From: Chloroflexota bacterium
GTDB taxonomy: Bacteria; Chloroflexota; Anaerolineae; J036; Brachytrichaceae
DNA length: 6,438 bases
Assembly: GCA_021813225.1 (NCBI GenBank)
Contig: JAKALH010000170.1
Span: 1 to 6,438 of the forward strand
Direction of reading: 5' to 3'
Shown: positions 1-6,438 of the stretch, in pieces
Numbering within the stretch: position 1 is the stretch's first letter
Layout of the letters: every line of letters begins with the position of its first letter
Made by a program: the position numbers and the translations under genes
The notes under the pieces: generated by a model
Told to the model about the DNA's origin: nothing
The model's input: only the letters and a program-made list of their open reading frames with translations
Databases searched by the model: none

Positions 1-70
1 GCTCGGCTTCATAGGCGCAGTCTGCCGCAGTTCGGGCATCGCCGCCCGGGAAGACAAAACCGTACTTCAT
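1..70 (-). CDS. LLM class flavin-dependent oxidoreductase, N-terminal fragment
   Basis: Only the first 23 codons are in the window; the gene runs off the left edge. The protein begins MKYGFVFPGGDARTAA and continues with an acidic/alanine helix (ADCAYEAE). This matches the opening beta strand, glycine-rich turn and first helix typical of luciferase-like (bac_luciferase) monooxygenases, TIM-barrel enzymes that use FMN or F420 as a cofactor for oxidation or hydride transfer. The ATG at 68-70 lies 21 nt after the stop of the PIG-L gene, on the same strand, so it is probably the last visible member of the same transcript. A GGAG block sits 10 nt upstream of the start. The family call rests on a short N-terminal resemblance from memory. 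Substrate and cofactor cannot be stated, and the catalytic parts of the barrel are outside the window. Confidence 0.6.
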   Translation of the reverse strand, partial: MKYGFVFPGGDARTAADCAYEAE

Positions 71-80
71 CGATCCAATA

Positions 81-84
81 CTCC
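81..84 (-). promoter_or_regulatory. Putative ribosome binding site of the oxidoreductase gene
   Basis: On the minus strand the sequence reads GGAG, then a 10-nt spacer, then the ATG at 68-70. The spacing is at the long end of the normal range. A weaker GGAT lies closer to the start. The site falls in the 21-nt gap after the PIG-L stop codon and supports the chosen start. Confidence 0.5.
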
Positions 85-91
85 GCTGCGG

Positions 92-784
92 TCACAAGGG
101 TGTCGCCAGCAGGTTGCTGCGCAGGAATGCTTCTGCATATTTCGTGCCGCGCGAAAAGCCGCGCGCCAGCCCCACCCCACGGATGTAATCCATGACGTTC
201 GGCAGTACATCGAGTTGGGATGTCATCGTCTGCATCGCGGCCAGCTTTTTATCCATCGTCGCTGTGATATCCACCAGGATCGTCGGGTGCGGGAACAATT
301 CCAGAATCTCGTAGAAGTAGAACTCCGCCGTGTAATAGGGCGCGCCCAGGTCAGCCAGCACATGGTCCCAGGCCTTCCAGCGCGCCTCATCGGTAATTTC
401 GGCTATCGCGCGGTGATCGCGGTGCTTGTCCTCGTACCAGTGCGAGAAAATGACATCCGGTTTTATCTGGCGTATCAGGCGCACACACTCCTGATAGGTG
501 GCTGTGTCATTCACGACGCCCTGGCTGGGGCGTCCCAGAAAAATACGCTCCTTGATTCCAAGCACCTTGTCGCAGGCGGCGGCCTCGGCGCGCCGCAGAT
601 CGGCTATTTTGTCCTTCAGGTCCGTCCTCGCATAGCCTGTATCCTGTGCGCCGCCCGTAAATGTCACCAGGTGCACTTCGGCGCCGGCCTGGCTCAAGCG
701 CGCAATCGTCCCGCCCGGGCCGATAATTTCGTCGTCCACATGCGCCCCGAAAACGAGTATGCGTTTCCAGTCGTTCAGACTCAT
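92..784 (-). CDS. PIG-L/LmbE-family zinc-dependent deacetylase
   Basis: A complete 230-residue protein of the PIG-L (LmbE-like) family, whose members remove acetyl groups from N-acetylglucosamine-type substrates (for example MshB and BshB in mycothiol and bacillithiol synthesis, and GlcNAc-PI deacetylase) in the cytoplasm. After a first strand (ILVFGA, 9-14) comes the family signature as AHVDDE at 14-19. By analogy with MshB, His15 and Asp18 are zinc ligands and Asp17 the general base. GPGG (22-25) follows, as in relatives. The second signature is HRDH at 121-124, where His124 should be the third zinc ligand, preceded by SHWYEDK (114-120). Length is normal for the family. No signal peptide or membrane segment is seen. 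The usual proline of AHPDDE is replaced by valine, but all metal and catalytic positions are kept, so activity is expected. The start has GAGG six bases upstream and leaves only a short leader before the first strand. The gene lies 19 nt downstream of the helicase and 21 nt upstream of an oxidoreductase. The substrate is unknown. Confidence 0.93.
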   Translation of the reverse strand: MSLNDWKRILVFGAHVDDEIIGPGGTIARLSQAGAEVHLVTFTGGAQDTGYARTDLKDKIADLRRAEAAACDKVLGIKERIFLGRPSQGVVNDTATYQECVRLIRQIKPDVIFSHWYEDKHRDHRAIAEITDEARWKAWDHVLADLGAPYYTAEFYFYEILELFPHPTILVDITATMDKKLAAMQTMTSQLDVLPNVMDYIRGVGLARGFSRGTKYAEAFLRSNLLATPL

Positions 785-790
785 GTTTTA

Positions 791-794
791 CCTC
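791..794 (-). promoter_or_regulatory. Ribosome binding site of the PIG-L gene
   Basis: The minus strand reads GAGG, a six-base spacer TAAAAC, then ATG (782-784). The site lies wholly inside the 19-nt gap between the helicase stop and the deacetylase start. It gives the deacetylase its own translation initiation site within a likely shared transcript. Confidence 0.7.
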
Positions 795-803
795 AACCTG
801 TAT

Positions 804-3800
804 TCATTCTTCCCAGTGCTCAAGACCGTTCGGCGTGCGGCTGAATCCCAGCGTCTGCAGCCACGTTTGCACGGCGCTGCCAAGCGCCGGCTTATTGTTC
901 CACTGACCGATGACAATGCGTCGCGGCGCACCGGGCCGGCTGATATAAGCCTTGACCGCCCGCATCAGCACCGCGGGCGCCGCATCGCGCAGGGTGCTCA
1001 TGCGCTCGCCATTGTCCTCCGCCACAAGAACCGGCCGGCCCTGCCACAGGACCACATGCGTCGAAGGCACCCGCGCAAACGAAAGCCGTACACCTGCCGC
1101 ACCCTCGGGGCCATTGGGTAACTCCCCGCCAAACAGGTTCACAGGATCAGCGGCGCCGACGATCAGCAGGACATCATCGGGCGCCACCGCGGTCACACGC
1201 AGCTTCTCGACGGCCTCAGGGAGCGCAAACTGCACCCCCGGCAACCCGTCGACAAAGTATCCCCGCCGCACTTCGCCGCGCATCTCCATCAACTGCAAAA
1301 CCTGATACAGTGCAGCCCATTCGACAGCGCCTTCTTCGCCGGCGATGCACTCCTTCGTCACGATGCCGTAACGCGCCAGCAGGATACGCGCCAGCCGCTC
1401 CACACGTTCGGTCTGGGAAACAGGCGGGCCGAGTACTGCCGAACGCCGCACCAGCGACCAGCGCCCCGTGCGGATACCGGTTGATTCCGCGCTCGACGGC
1501 ACAGCAGCGCCTGTGCGCAGACGTTCCGTAACCCGCTTCTGCGCGTCGCGCATGGCTGTCCGCGAAGGTCTCTGACGGTGCCCAGGAAATCGTTGTGCAG
1601 GCTCAGACCGGCGCAGCCGCTCTGCCAGTTCACTTTGCAGCGAGCTGACGACCTGGCGCCCGCGTTCCGGCTCGCCCCGCCGCTCCTCCTGCCGCATTTC
1701 CAGTATGTCATGCAATGCGTCCAGGGTGTCGTTGGTGATGCACTCGCACATGGTCAACTCGGCCAGGGCGCGGTTGATCTTCTCCGCCGGCAGGCCGATT
1801 GCGGACTGTAGATCAGAATAAAAAGACGCGCCTTCCGATTTAAGATAGTCGAACACGGCTTGCGCTTCTGCGCTCAGCCCTTCAGATTCGGCTCCCGCTG
1901 GCTCATCCAGAAACAGGCCTCCCTCACCGCGCGCAATAAAACGCAGGCGTCCTCGTCGCGGGTCTTTACCGCTGCCAATCCAGACGATCTCACCGGCCTG
2001 ACAGAGTTCATCCAGGTCGTCCGGCATGTAGTCGACCAGTCGCCCTGAAAGGACGTCGCGTTCCCATACCAGCCCGGGCAGGGCCAGACCGCGTAACTCG
2101 TGCAGCACCTGCCGAAGACCATCCACACCGCTCAATCGTTCCAGCGGGTGCACATGCTGCCAGCGCGCCAGAAAGTCTACATAGGCGTAGAGCGAGACCG
2201 GTTGGATTTCCTTGCGCAGCAGTGTCAGCGTGCGATGATGTATCTGTTCGAGTATATGGCGGTCGATAAACTCATCAGCCTGACCACCGGGCGTAAAACG
2301 TCCCTTCACGACTTCGCGGGCCGTCACCATTTGCAGCAGCGTCTCATCCAGCCAGGCTTCTTCGAATGGATAGCGGTTCAGCAGGTATTCCCTCGTCAAC
2401 GGCCCATTCGTTCGCAGCATACGCATCAGCACACGCCGTCCAGCCGCGCCATGCAACCGCAGAGAGGCTGCATAATCCGCGGCGTACTCTGCCGGAACCC
2501 AACGCCTGACCTGACCATCGGGTGCGGCAATGACAATCTGTTTCAGCCGCCCCTGCTCGGCCAGACGCTGCACCCAATGGCCGGTCGATGCAGGCTCGGC
2601 GATGCGTAACTCGACTTCCGCGGAACTGAGGTCGCCGAGTTCCAGGAAATGGAGCGCCAACTCTTCCGCCGTGCGGGCGCGATACCCCTCGGCCGTATGC
2701 TGCAGGCGTGCCGCAACATCGATGATCGCCTCTGGCTTAAGCAGTTCGCGCAACTCGACCCCTTTCAGCACATCTTCGATCAGGTCGCGCCGCAGAGACA
2801 ACGCCTGCAACTGGCGCTCCGCCTTCGGCGCGTCCCACTCATACATATTCACTTTCACGAAGTTGTAGAGCAGGCCGGCCGCCACCGGCGAAGGGGTGAT
2901 GGTCTCGATCGGCACGACGCGCACTTCGCCGGTCTGGATGCGCCCGAGCAACTGTTCCAGATGCGGCATATCCAGCACATCGCGCAGGCAGTCGCGGTAG
3001 GTTTCGACGATGATGGGAAAGTCCTGGAACTGGCGCACCATCGCCAGAAGACTGCGAGCTTTCAGGCGCTGCAACCAGAAAGGCGTGCGTTTCTGGCCGC
3101 GCGCCTTGGGCAGCAGCAGCGCACGCGCCGCGTTCATGCGGAAGTGCGCCCCGAACAGTTCCGACGCAGGCAACTGATGCAGGATACGTTCGCGCGCTTC
3201 CGCCGGCGTCAACTGTTGTACAAGATCAAGCGGCGCCTCGCGATTGGTGCGCGGAAAGTGAAACAGGATGCCGTCATCGTTGGTTTCCGTCTGAACATCC
3301 ACACCCAACCTCTCTCCAAAGGCGTCGCTGAGCGCCAGCGCCCACGCGCCATTGACCCGCCCGCCGAACGGCGAATGGATGACCAGGCGGGGTTCTCCGA
3401 CGGCGTCCTGAAAAGACTCGACGACAATGCTGGTATCGCTGGACATGACGCCCACAGCGTCCAGTTGCCCGCTGACGTACTCGATCAGGTTGCGGGCCGA
3501 GTTCTCATCCAGCGCATAGTCCCGCCGCAGCCATTCCACGAGCGCCAGCCAATCCCGTTGCGAATCCTTCTCTACACCCTCGGCGGCGTGCTCTGCCTTA
3601 AGCGCTGAAATTCGGTCGGCGACCTCGCGACGGAAACGCCCGATACGCTCCCCCAGTTCATACGGGCGCCACGGATAGTCGCCGTTCCAGAAAGGCATAC
3701 GCGGCACAGAGCCGGCGGCGTCGCCGACGACGATTCGATCATTCGCGATATCGAGGACGCGCCAGACATGGCTGCCCAGCAGGAATACATCGCCGACCTT

Positions 3801-5570
3801 CGTCTCGAAGATGAACTCCTCGTCGAGTTCGCCCACCTTGGTCTGGCCGTCAGCCAGGTACACGCCATACGCGCCGGTGTCCGGAATCGTGCCGGCATTG
3901 CTCATCGCCAGGAAGCGCGAACCGGGCAGCGCTGTGAGCCTGTCGTTGACTTTATCCCACATGATGCGTGCGCGCAGGCTGGGCGGGCGAGCCTGGCGCG
4001 CCTGCGCGAAATTCTCAGACAGTCGCGCGTCCGCCGCTGTCACGTCATATTTTCCGGACAGCATATCCAGCACAAGACGGAAGGTGTTGTCTGTCAGATC
4101 TTCGTAAGGATAGGCGTGGCGCACCAGTGCCAGCAGTTCAGGGACCTGCCAGTCTTCTACAGCAACCATGGCGACAATCTGTTGCGCCAGCACATCCAGC
4201 GGATTGCGCGGGGTATAGGTAGGCTCGACATCGCCATCGAGCATGCCGCGGGCAATCGCCGCCGCCTCGGCCAGGTCTTCACGAAAGGTGGTGTAGATAC
4301 GTCCGACGCTGCGCTGGCCGACCAGATGACCCGACCTCCCGACGCGCTGCAGCCCCTGCGATACACTCTTGGGCGACTGCAGTTGCACCACCATATCGAC
4401 CGCCCCGATGTCGATGCCAAGCTCCAGCGAACTGGTGCCCACCAGCGCAGGCAGCCTGCCGGCCTTCAGTTGCTCCTCCATCTCGCGGCGTGCTTCTTTC
4501 GACATACTGCCATGGTGGGCGCGGATTGGCCCGCTGGCGCCGATAGCGAATATGCCTTTGTCCCGGCTGATGCCGCCCGGGGCGAGGGCTTCCGTGCTGC
4601 CAGGGGGGATTTCTTCTGAGCGCTCCGCCTCGATTTGTGCGTTCAACCGGTCTGCAGTGCGTTCCGCCAGGCGGCGGTTATTACAGAAGACCAGCGTGCT
4701 CTGATGCCCAAGAATATCCTGCAGAACGCGCGGTATCACCGAAGGCCAGATGGCATCAGCCGGCAGATCCTGAAAATCCTTCACGACTGTGACAACCTGC
4801 AGATCAAGCGGCTTCTTGTAGCCGGTATTGACGATTGTCACCGGTCGTGGCGTTAATACGGCTGCAGGTGCACTACGGATCGCGGGAGCGTCGCTGCGAT
4901 AGAACTGCCCGCCGAGGTAGCGTGCGACCTCTGCAAGCGGCTTCTGCGTCGCAGATAACCCGATACGCTGGACCGGATGGGCTGCGAGATGTTCCAGACG
5001 CTCCAGGCTGAGCGACAGATGTACGCCACGCTTGTTGCCGCACAACGCGTGGATTTCATCGACAATGACGCTGCGCACCTGGCGGAACATCTCCCGTGCG
5101 CGCGGGCTGGTCAGCAGCAGGTACAGGGATTCCGGTGTGGTGATCAGGATATGCGGCGGGGTATGCGCCATGCTCACCCGCGCGCTGGTCGGCGTATCAC
5201 CCGTGCGGACAGCGACTCGTAATGCCGGCAACTGGTGTCCCATGCGATGCGCAGTCGAGCGGATGCCCTCCAGCGGCGCGCACAGGTTGCGCTCGATATC
5301 GTTGTTGAGCGCCTTGAGCGGCGAGATGTACAGCAGTCGCACGCCATTTTCCGCATCCGCGTCGTGAACGGCCAGCTCGCGATATATCTCGTCAATTCCC
5401 CACAGGAACGCCGCCAGCGTCTTCCCGGAGCCAGTCGGGGCGAGGATCAGGGTGTGTTCACCGCGCTGAATGGGCGGCCAGCCCTCTCGCTGGGGCGAGG
5501 TCGGCTCGCCGAAACTCGCGGCAAACCATGTGCGCACATAGGGAGAGAAGGAGTCCAGCGCGTCCGCCAT
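804..5570 (-). CDS. lhr: Full-length Lhr-type ATP-dependent helicase
   Basis: A complete 1588-residue superfamily 2 helicase, close in length to E. coli Lhr (about 1538). Lhr proteins are 3'-to-5' ATP-driven translocases that unwind DNA and RNA:DNA duplexes and are linked to nucleic-acid repair. Motifs in order: Q-motif region TSPQREGW (24-31, Gln27), Walker A APTGSGKT (44-51), Ia PLKAL (84-88), Ib TPES (145-148), motif II DEIH (171-174), motif III SAT (206-208), motif IV LVFCNNRR (293-300), motif V TSSLELGIDIGAVD (379-392) and motif VI QRVGRSGH (408-415). The family-specific winged-helix and domain-4 region follows, with HSPFGGRVNGAWA (732-744) and PSPVAAGLLYNF (893-904). Trp603 in HVWRVLDI may match the DNA-stacking Trp597 of mycobacterial Lhr (inferred). 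Residues about 900-1588 form the long C-terminal part of full-length Lhr, with an arginine-rich linker near 1291-1385 and a conserved end section (GRWSLV 1369-1374, RRGYFVDGLPGVQFALP 1435-1451). No frameshift or lost motif is seen. The start directly abuts the upstream stop and has a good Shine-Dalgarno. Flanking genes are not known repair genes. Confidence 0.97.
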   Translation of the reverse strand: MADALDSFSPYVRTWFAASFGEPTSPQREGWPPIQRGEHTLILAPTGSGKTLAAFLWGIDEIYRELAVHDADAENGVRLLYISPLKALNNDIERNLCAPLEGIRSTAHRMGHQLPALRVAVRTGDTPTSARVSMAHTPPHILITTPESLYLLLTSPRAREMFRQVRSVIVDEIHALCGNKRGVHLSLSLERLEHLAAHPVQRIGLSATQKPLAEVARYLGGQFYRSDAPAIRSAPAAVLTPRPVTIVNTGYKKPLDLQVVTVVKDFQDLPADAIWPSVIPRVLQDILGHQSTLVFCNNRRLAERTADRLNAQIEAERSEEIPPGSTEALAPGGISRDKGIFAIGASGPIRAHHGSMSKEARREMEEQLKAGRLPALVGTSSLELGIDIGAVDMVVQLQSPKSVSQGLQRVGRSGHLVGQRSVGRIYTTFREDLAEAAAIARGMLDGDVEPTYTPRNPLDVLAQQIVAMVAVEDWQVPELLALVRHAYPYEDLTDNTFRLVLDMLSGKYDVTAADARLSENFAQARQARPPSLRARIMWDKVNDRLTALPGSRFLAMSNAGTIPDTGAYGVYLADGQTKVGELDEEFIFETKVGDVFLLGSHVWRVLDIANDRIVVGDAAGSVPRMPFWNGDYPWRPYELGERIGRFRREVADRISALKAEHAAEGVEKDSQRDWLALVEWLRRDYALDENSARNLIEYVSGQLDAVGVMSSDTSIVVESFQDAVGEPRLVIHSPFGGRVNGAWALALSDAFGERLGVDVQTETNDDGILFHFPRTNREAPLDLVQQLTPAEARERILHQLPASELFGAHFRMNAARALLLPKARGQKRTPFWLQRLKARSLLAMVRQFQDFPIIVETYRDCLRDVLDMPHLEQLLGRIQTGEVRVVPIETITPSPVAAGLLYNFVKVNMYEWDAPKAERQLQALSLRRDLIEDVLKGVELRELLKPEAIIDVAARLQHTAEGYRARTAEELALHFLELGDLSSAEVELRIAEPASTGHWVQRLAEQGRLKQIVIAAPDGQVRRWVPAEYAADYAASLRLHGAAGRRVLMRMLRTNGPLTREYLLNRYPFEEAWLDETLLQMVTAREVVKGRFTPGGQADEFIDRHILEQIHHRTLTLLRKEIQPVSLYAYVDFLARWQHVHPLERLSGVDGLRQVLHELRGLALPGLVWERDVLSGRLVDYMPDDLDELCQAGEIVWIGSGKDPRRGRLRFIARGEGGLFLDEPAGAESEGLSAEAQAVFDYLKSEGASFYSDLQSAIGLPAEKINRALAELTMCECITNDTLDALHDILEMRQEERRGEPERGRQVVSSLQSELAERLRRSEPAQRFPGHRQRPSRTAMRDAQKRVTERLRTGAAVPSSAESTGIRTGRWSLVRRSAVLGPPVSQTERVERLARILLARYGIVTKECIAGEEGAVEWAALYQVLQLMEMRGEVRRGYFVDGLPGVQFALPEAVEKLRVTAVAPDDVLLIVGAADPVNLFGGELPNGPEGAAGVRLSFARVPSTHVVLWQGRPVLVAEDNGERMSTLRDAAPAVLMRAVKAYISRPGAPRRIVIGQWNNKPALGSAVQTWLQTLGFSRTPNGLEHWEE

Positions 5571-6438
5571 TTATGCACCTCGTATCTCATCCACACGAAG
5601 CGCCATGGACAGATAATTCAGGGCTGGTTCTGCGTGGTGCAGGTTGTTCAACAAAGGCTCCGTGTATTGGATATCTCCAAACTCTGCACCTCCAAAGTGG
5701 TGCCGTGAGCCGACATGGTTGTTCCAGTCGACGCCTTCCGTCAGGAACCCATGCGGCCCGTGATGATGCCGGGCGATGCCGCGCAGCAGCGTCAACGCCT
5801 TACGCTGGTAGCGTTTGAATCCAGTATCCTGCCATGCTTCCAGATAGGCCTGGGCGGCCTCAGCGTTCTCCCACAGATAGGCCGTATCCCAACTGCGTTC
5901 CATCCACAATAATCCCTGTGTGGGCACGCCATGACGGTCTTCCCTCATCTCAAACTGCCGCAACCCTTCCAGCGCCGCGTCGAAGGCGAATGCCCGCATT
6001 GATTCGTCATTCAGAAGCGTCGCCAGACGCCGGAAAGTGCGGAAGGACGTTGCATACGCCACACTCTCATGCCGGTCGTAGGTGTCATGATTAATGCTGC
6101 CGAAGATGCCGCCCTCTGCCATGACTACGGCGGCCAGTTCGCGCAAACGGCCGCGGTAATCAGCCATCCCAGCCGCGCTCAGATCGCCCCACAGGTCCAG
6201 CACGTACAACCCATCGGCGCTGGCGTCGAATAGAATGTCTTCGCGGCCTTCAGGGTTTAGCCGACAGGGGCTGCCGTCGGGGAAGGAACGGCGCGGTATC
6301 CAGCCATTCGAGGCCGGTTGCACTCGCTCGGAAATCCAGCTTGCACACTGTAAGGCGGCGCGACGCATCCGTCCGGCACGCTCGTCCTCGCCCAGCAGCA
6401 TGCTGAAACGCAACAGTTGGTCGCCCATGTGCGCCATA
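5571..6438 (-). CDS. Uncharacterised helical protein, possibly six-hairpin glycosidase-like, 5' end missing
   Basis: The reading frame is open to the right edge of the window, and 288 residues plus a stop are visible. An ATG lies at 6435-6437, but it is at the very edge, so the true start is probably outside the window. I do not recognise a named family with certainty. The visible part is mainly amphipathic helices separated by loops rich in Gly, aromatic and acidic residues, a pattern seen in (alpha/alpha) toroid proteins such as six-hairpin glycosidases, epimerases and lyases. Candidate pocket segments, numbered from that edge ATG, are SINHDTYDRHES (114-125), LWMERSWDTAYLWENAEA (177-194), the histidine-rich HHHGPHGFLTEGVDWNNH (224-241), RHHFGGAEFGDIQYTEP (245-261) and NNLHHAEPALNYL (264-276). 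No transmembrane segment is evident; a signal peptide cannot be judged without the N-terminus. The gene ends with TAA directly before the lhr ATG, so the two are probably co-transcribed and translationally coupled. The fold is inferred from texture only, and the reaction and substrate are unknown. Confidence 0.8.
   Translation of the reverse strand, partial: MAHMGDQLLRFSMLLGEDERAGRMRRAALQCASWISERVQPASNGWIPRRSFPDGSPCRLNPEGREDILFDASADGLYVLDLWGDLSAAGMADYRGRLRELAAVVMAEGGIFGSINHDTYDRHESVAYATSFRTFRRLATLLNDESMRAFAFDAALEGLRQFEMREDRHGVPTQGLLWMERSWDTAYLWENAEAAQAYLEAWQDTGFKRYQRKALTLLRGIARHHHGPHGFLTEGVDWNNHVGSRHHFGGAEFGDIQYTEPLLNNLHHAEPALNYLSMALRVDEIRGA
5576..5581 (-). promoter_or_regulatory. Ribosome binding site of lhr, inside the upstream gene
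   Basis: The minus strand reads GAGGTG, a five-base spacer CATAA, then the lhr ATG. The site lies in the last codons of the upstream gene, whose TAA stop is immediately followed by the lhr ATG. A ribosome finishing the upstream gene would therefore stop on the lhr start, an arrangement usual for translational coupling. It also fixes the lhr start firmly. Confidence 0.75.

Noticed and set aside
785..803. A search for a terminator or promoter between lhr and the PIG-L gene
   Set aside because: The 19-nt gap holds only a Shine-Dalgarno site. It has no inverted repeat with a T-run and no room for a -35/-10 pair.
215..844. A 209-codon plus-strand frame spanning the PIG-L gene and the intergenic gap
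   Set aside because: It is the complement of the PIG-L coding sequence, whose AHVDDE and HRDH motifs prove the minus strand. Its product shows no domain.
1358..1711. A possible frameshift in lhr, suggested by a 117-codon frame on the same strand near the linker
   Set aside because: The main frame stays open and shows Lhr-like sequence on both sides (GRWSLV, TERVERLARILLARYG). The alternative frame reads as Cys/Trp/Arg-rich noise.
2649..3608. A 319-codon open frame on the plus strand opposite lhr
   Set aside because: It lies entirely antisense to clear Lhr domains. Its translation is rich in Arg, Gln and His with no recognisable fold or motif, typical of a GC-rich antisense shadow.
3768..4619. 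A 283-codon open frame on the plus strand opposite the helicase winged-helix and motif IV-VI region
   Set aside because: It is antisense to conserved helicase motifs, its composition is shadow-like, and no family resemblance is seen.
5235..5708. A 157-codon plus-strand frame across the lhr start junction
   Set aside because: It overlaps the helicase Walker A region and the end of the upstream gene in antisense, with no convincing ribosome site or homology.
1..6438. A defence island, CRISPR array, prophage or transposon explanation for the helicase
   Set aside because: No regularly spaced repeats, integrase, transposase, terminal inverted repeats, nuclease, methylase or toxin-like gene was seen. 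The helicase matches the housekeeping full-length Lhr type.

Overview
The window is a fully coding, single-strand (minus) stretch of a moderately high-GC bacterial chromosome. Read in the direction of transcription, from position 6438 down to 1, it carries: the 3' part of a helical, probably six-hairpin (alpha/alpha toroid) protein of unproven function; a complete full-length Lhr-type superfamily 2 helicase of 1588 residues; a complete 230-residue PIG-L/LmbE-family zinc deacetylase; and the first 23 codons of what looks like a luciferase-like (LLM class) flavin-dependent oxidoreductase.

The four reading frames are packed like an operon. The first stop codon directly abuts the helicase ATG (TAA then ATG, no gap). 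The helicase and deacetylase are 19 nt apart, and the deacetylase and oxidoreductase 21 nt apart. A Shine-Dalgarno-like purine block precedes each of the three visible starts. No promoter, terminator, tRNA, rRNA, CRISPR array, insertion sequence or large repeat was seen, and no stretch without a gene is longer than 21 bases.

The helicase is the only gene whose biochemistry can be assigned with high confidence: a 3'-to-5' ATP-dependent nucleic-acid translocase/helicase of the nucleic-acid repair group. Its neighbours look metabolic: a possible carbohydrate-active protein, an N-acyl sugar deacetylase type enzyme and a flavin oxidoreductase. No common pathway linking all four can be shown from the sequence, and co-transcription may reflect convenience rather than a joint function. 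The clear Shine-Dalgarno sites and dense packing indicate a bacterium. The combination of full-length Lhr, PIG-L and LLM oxidoreductase with this N-terminus is reminiscent of Chloroflexota or Actinomycetota-like environmental genomes, but this taxonomic guess is weak. I see no clear evidence of a new defence or mobile system; the most notable point is the neighbourhood of the lhr gene.
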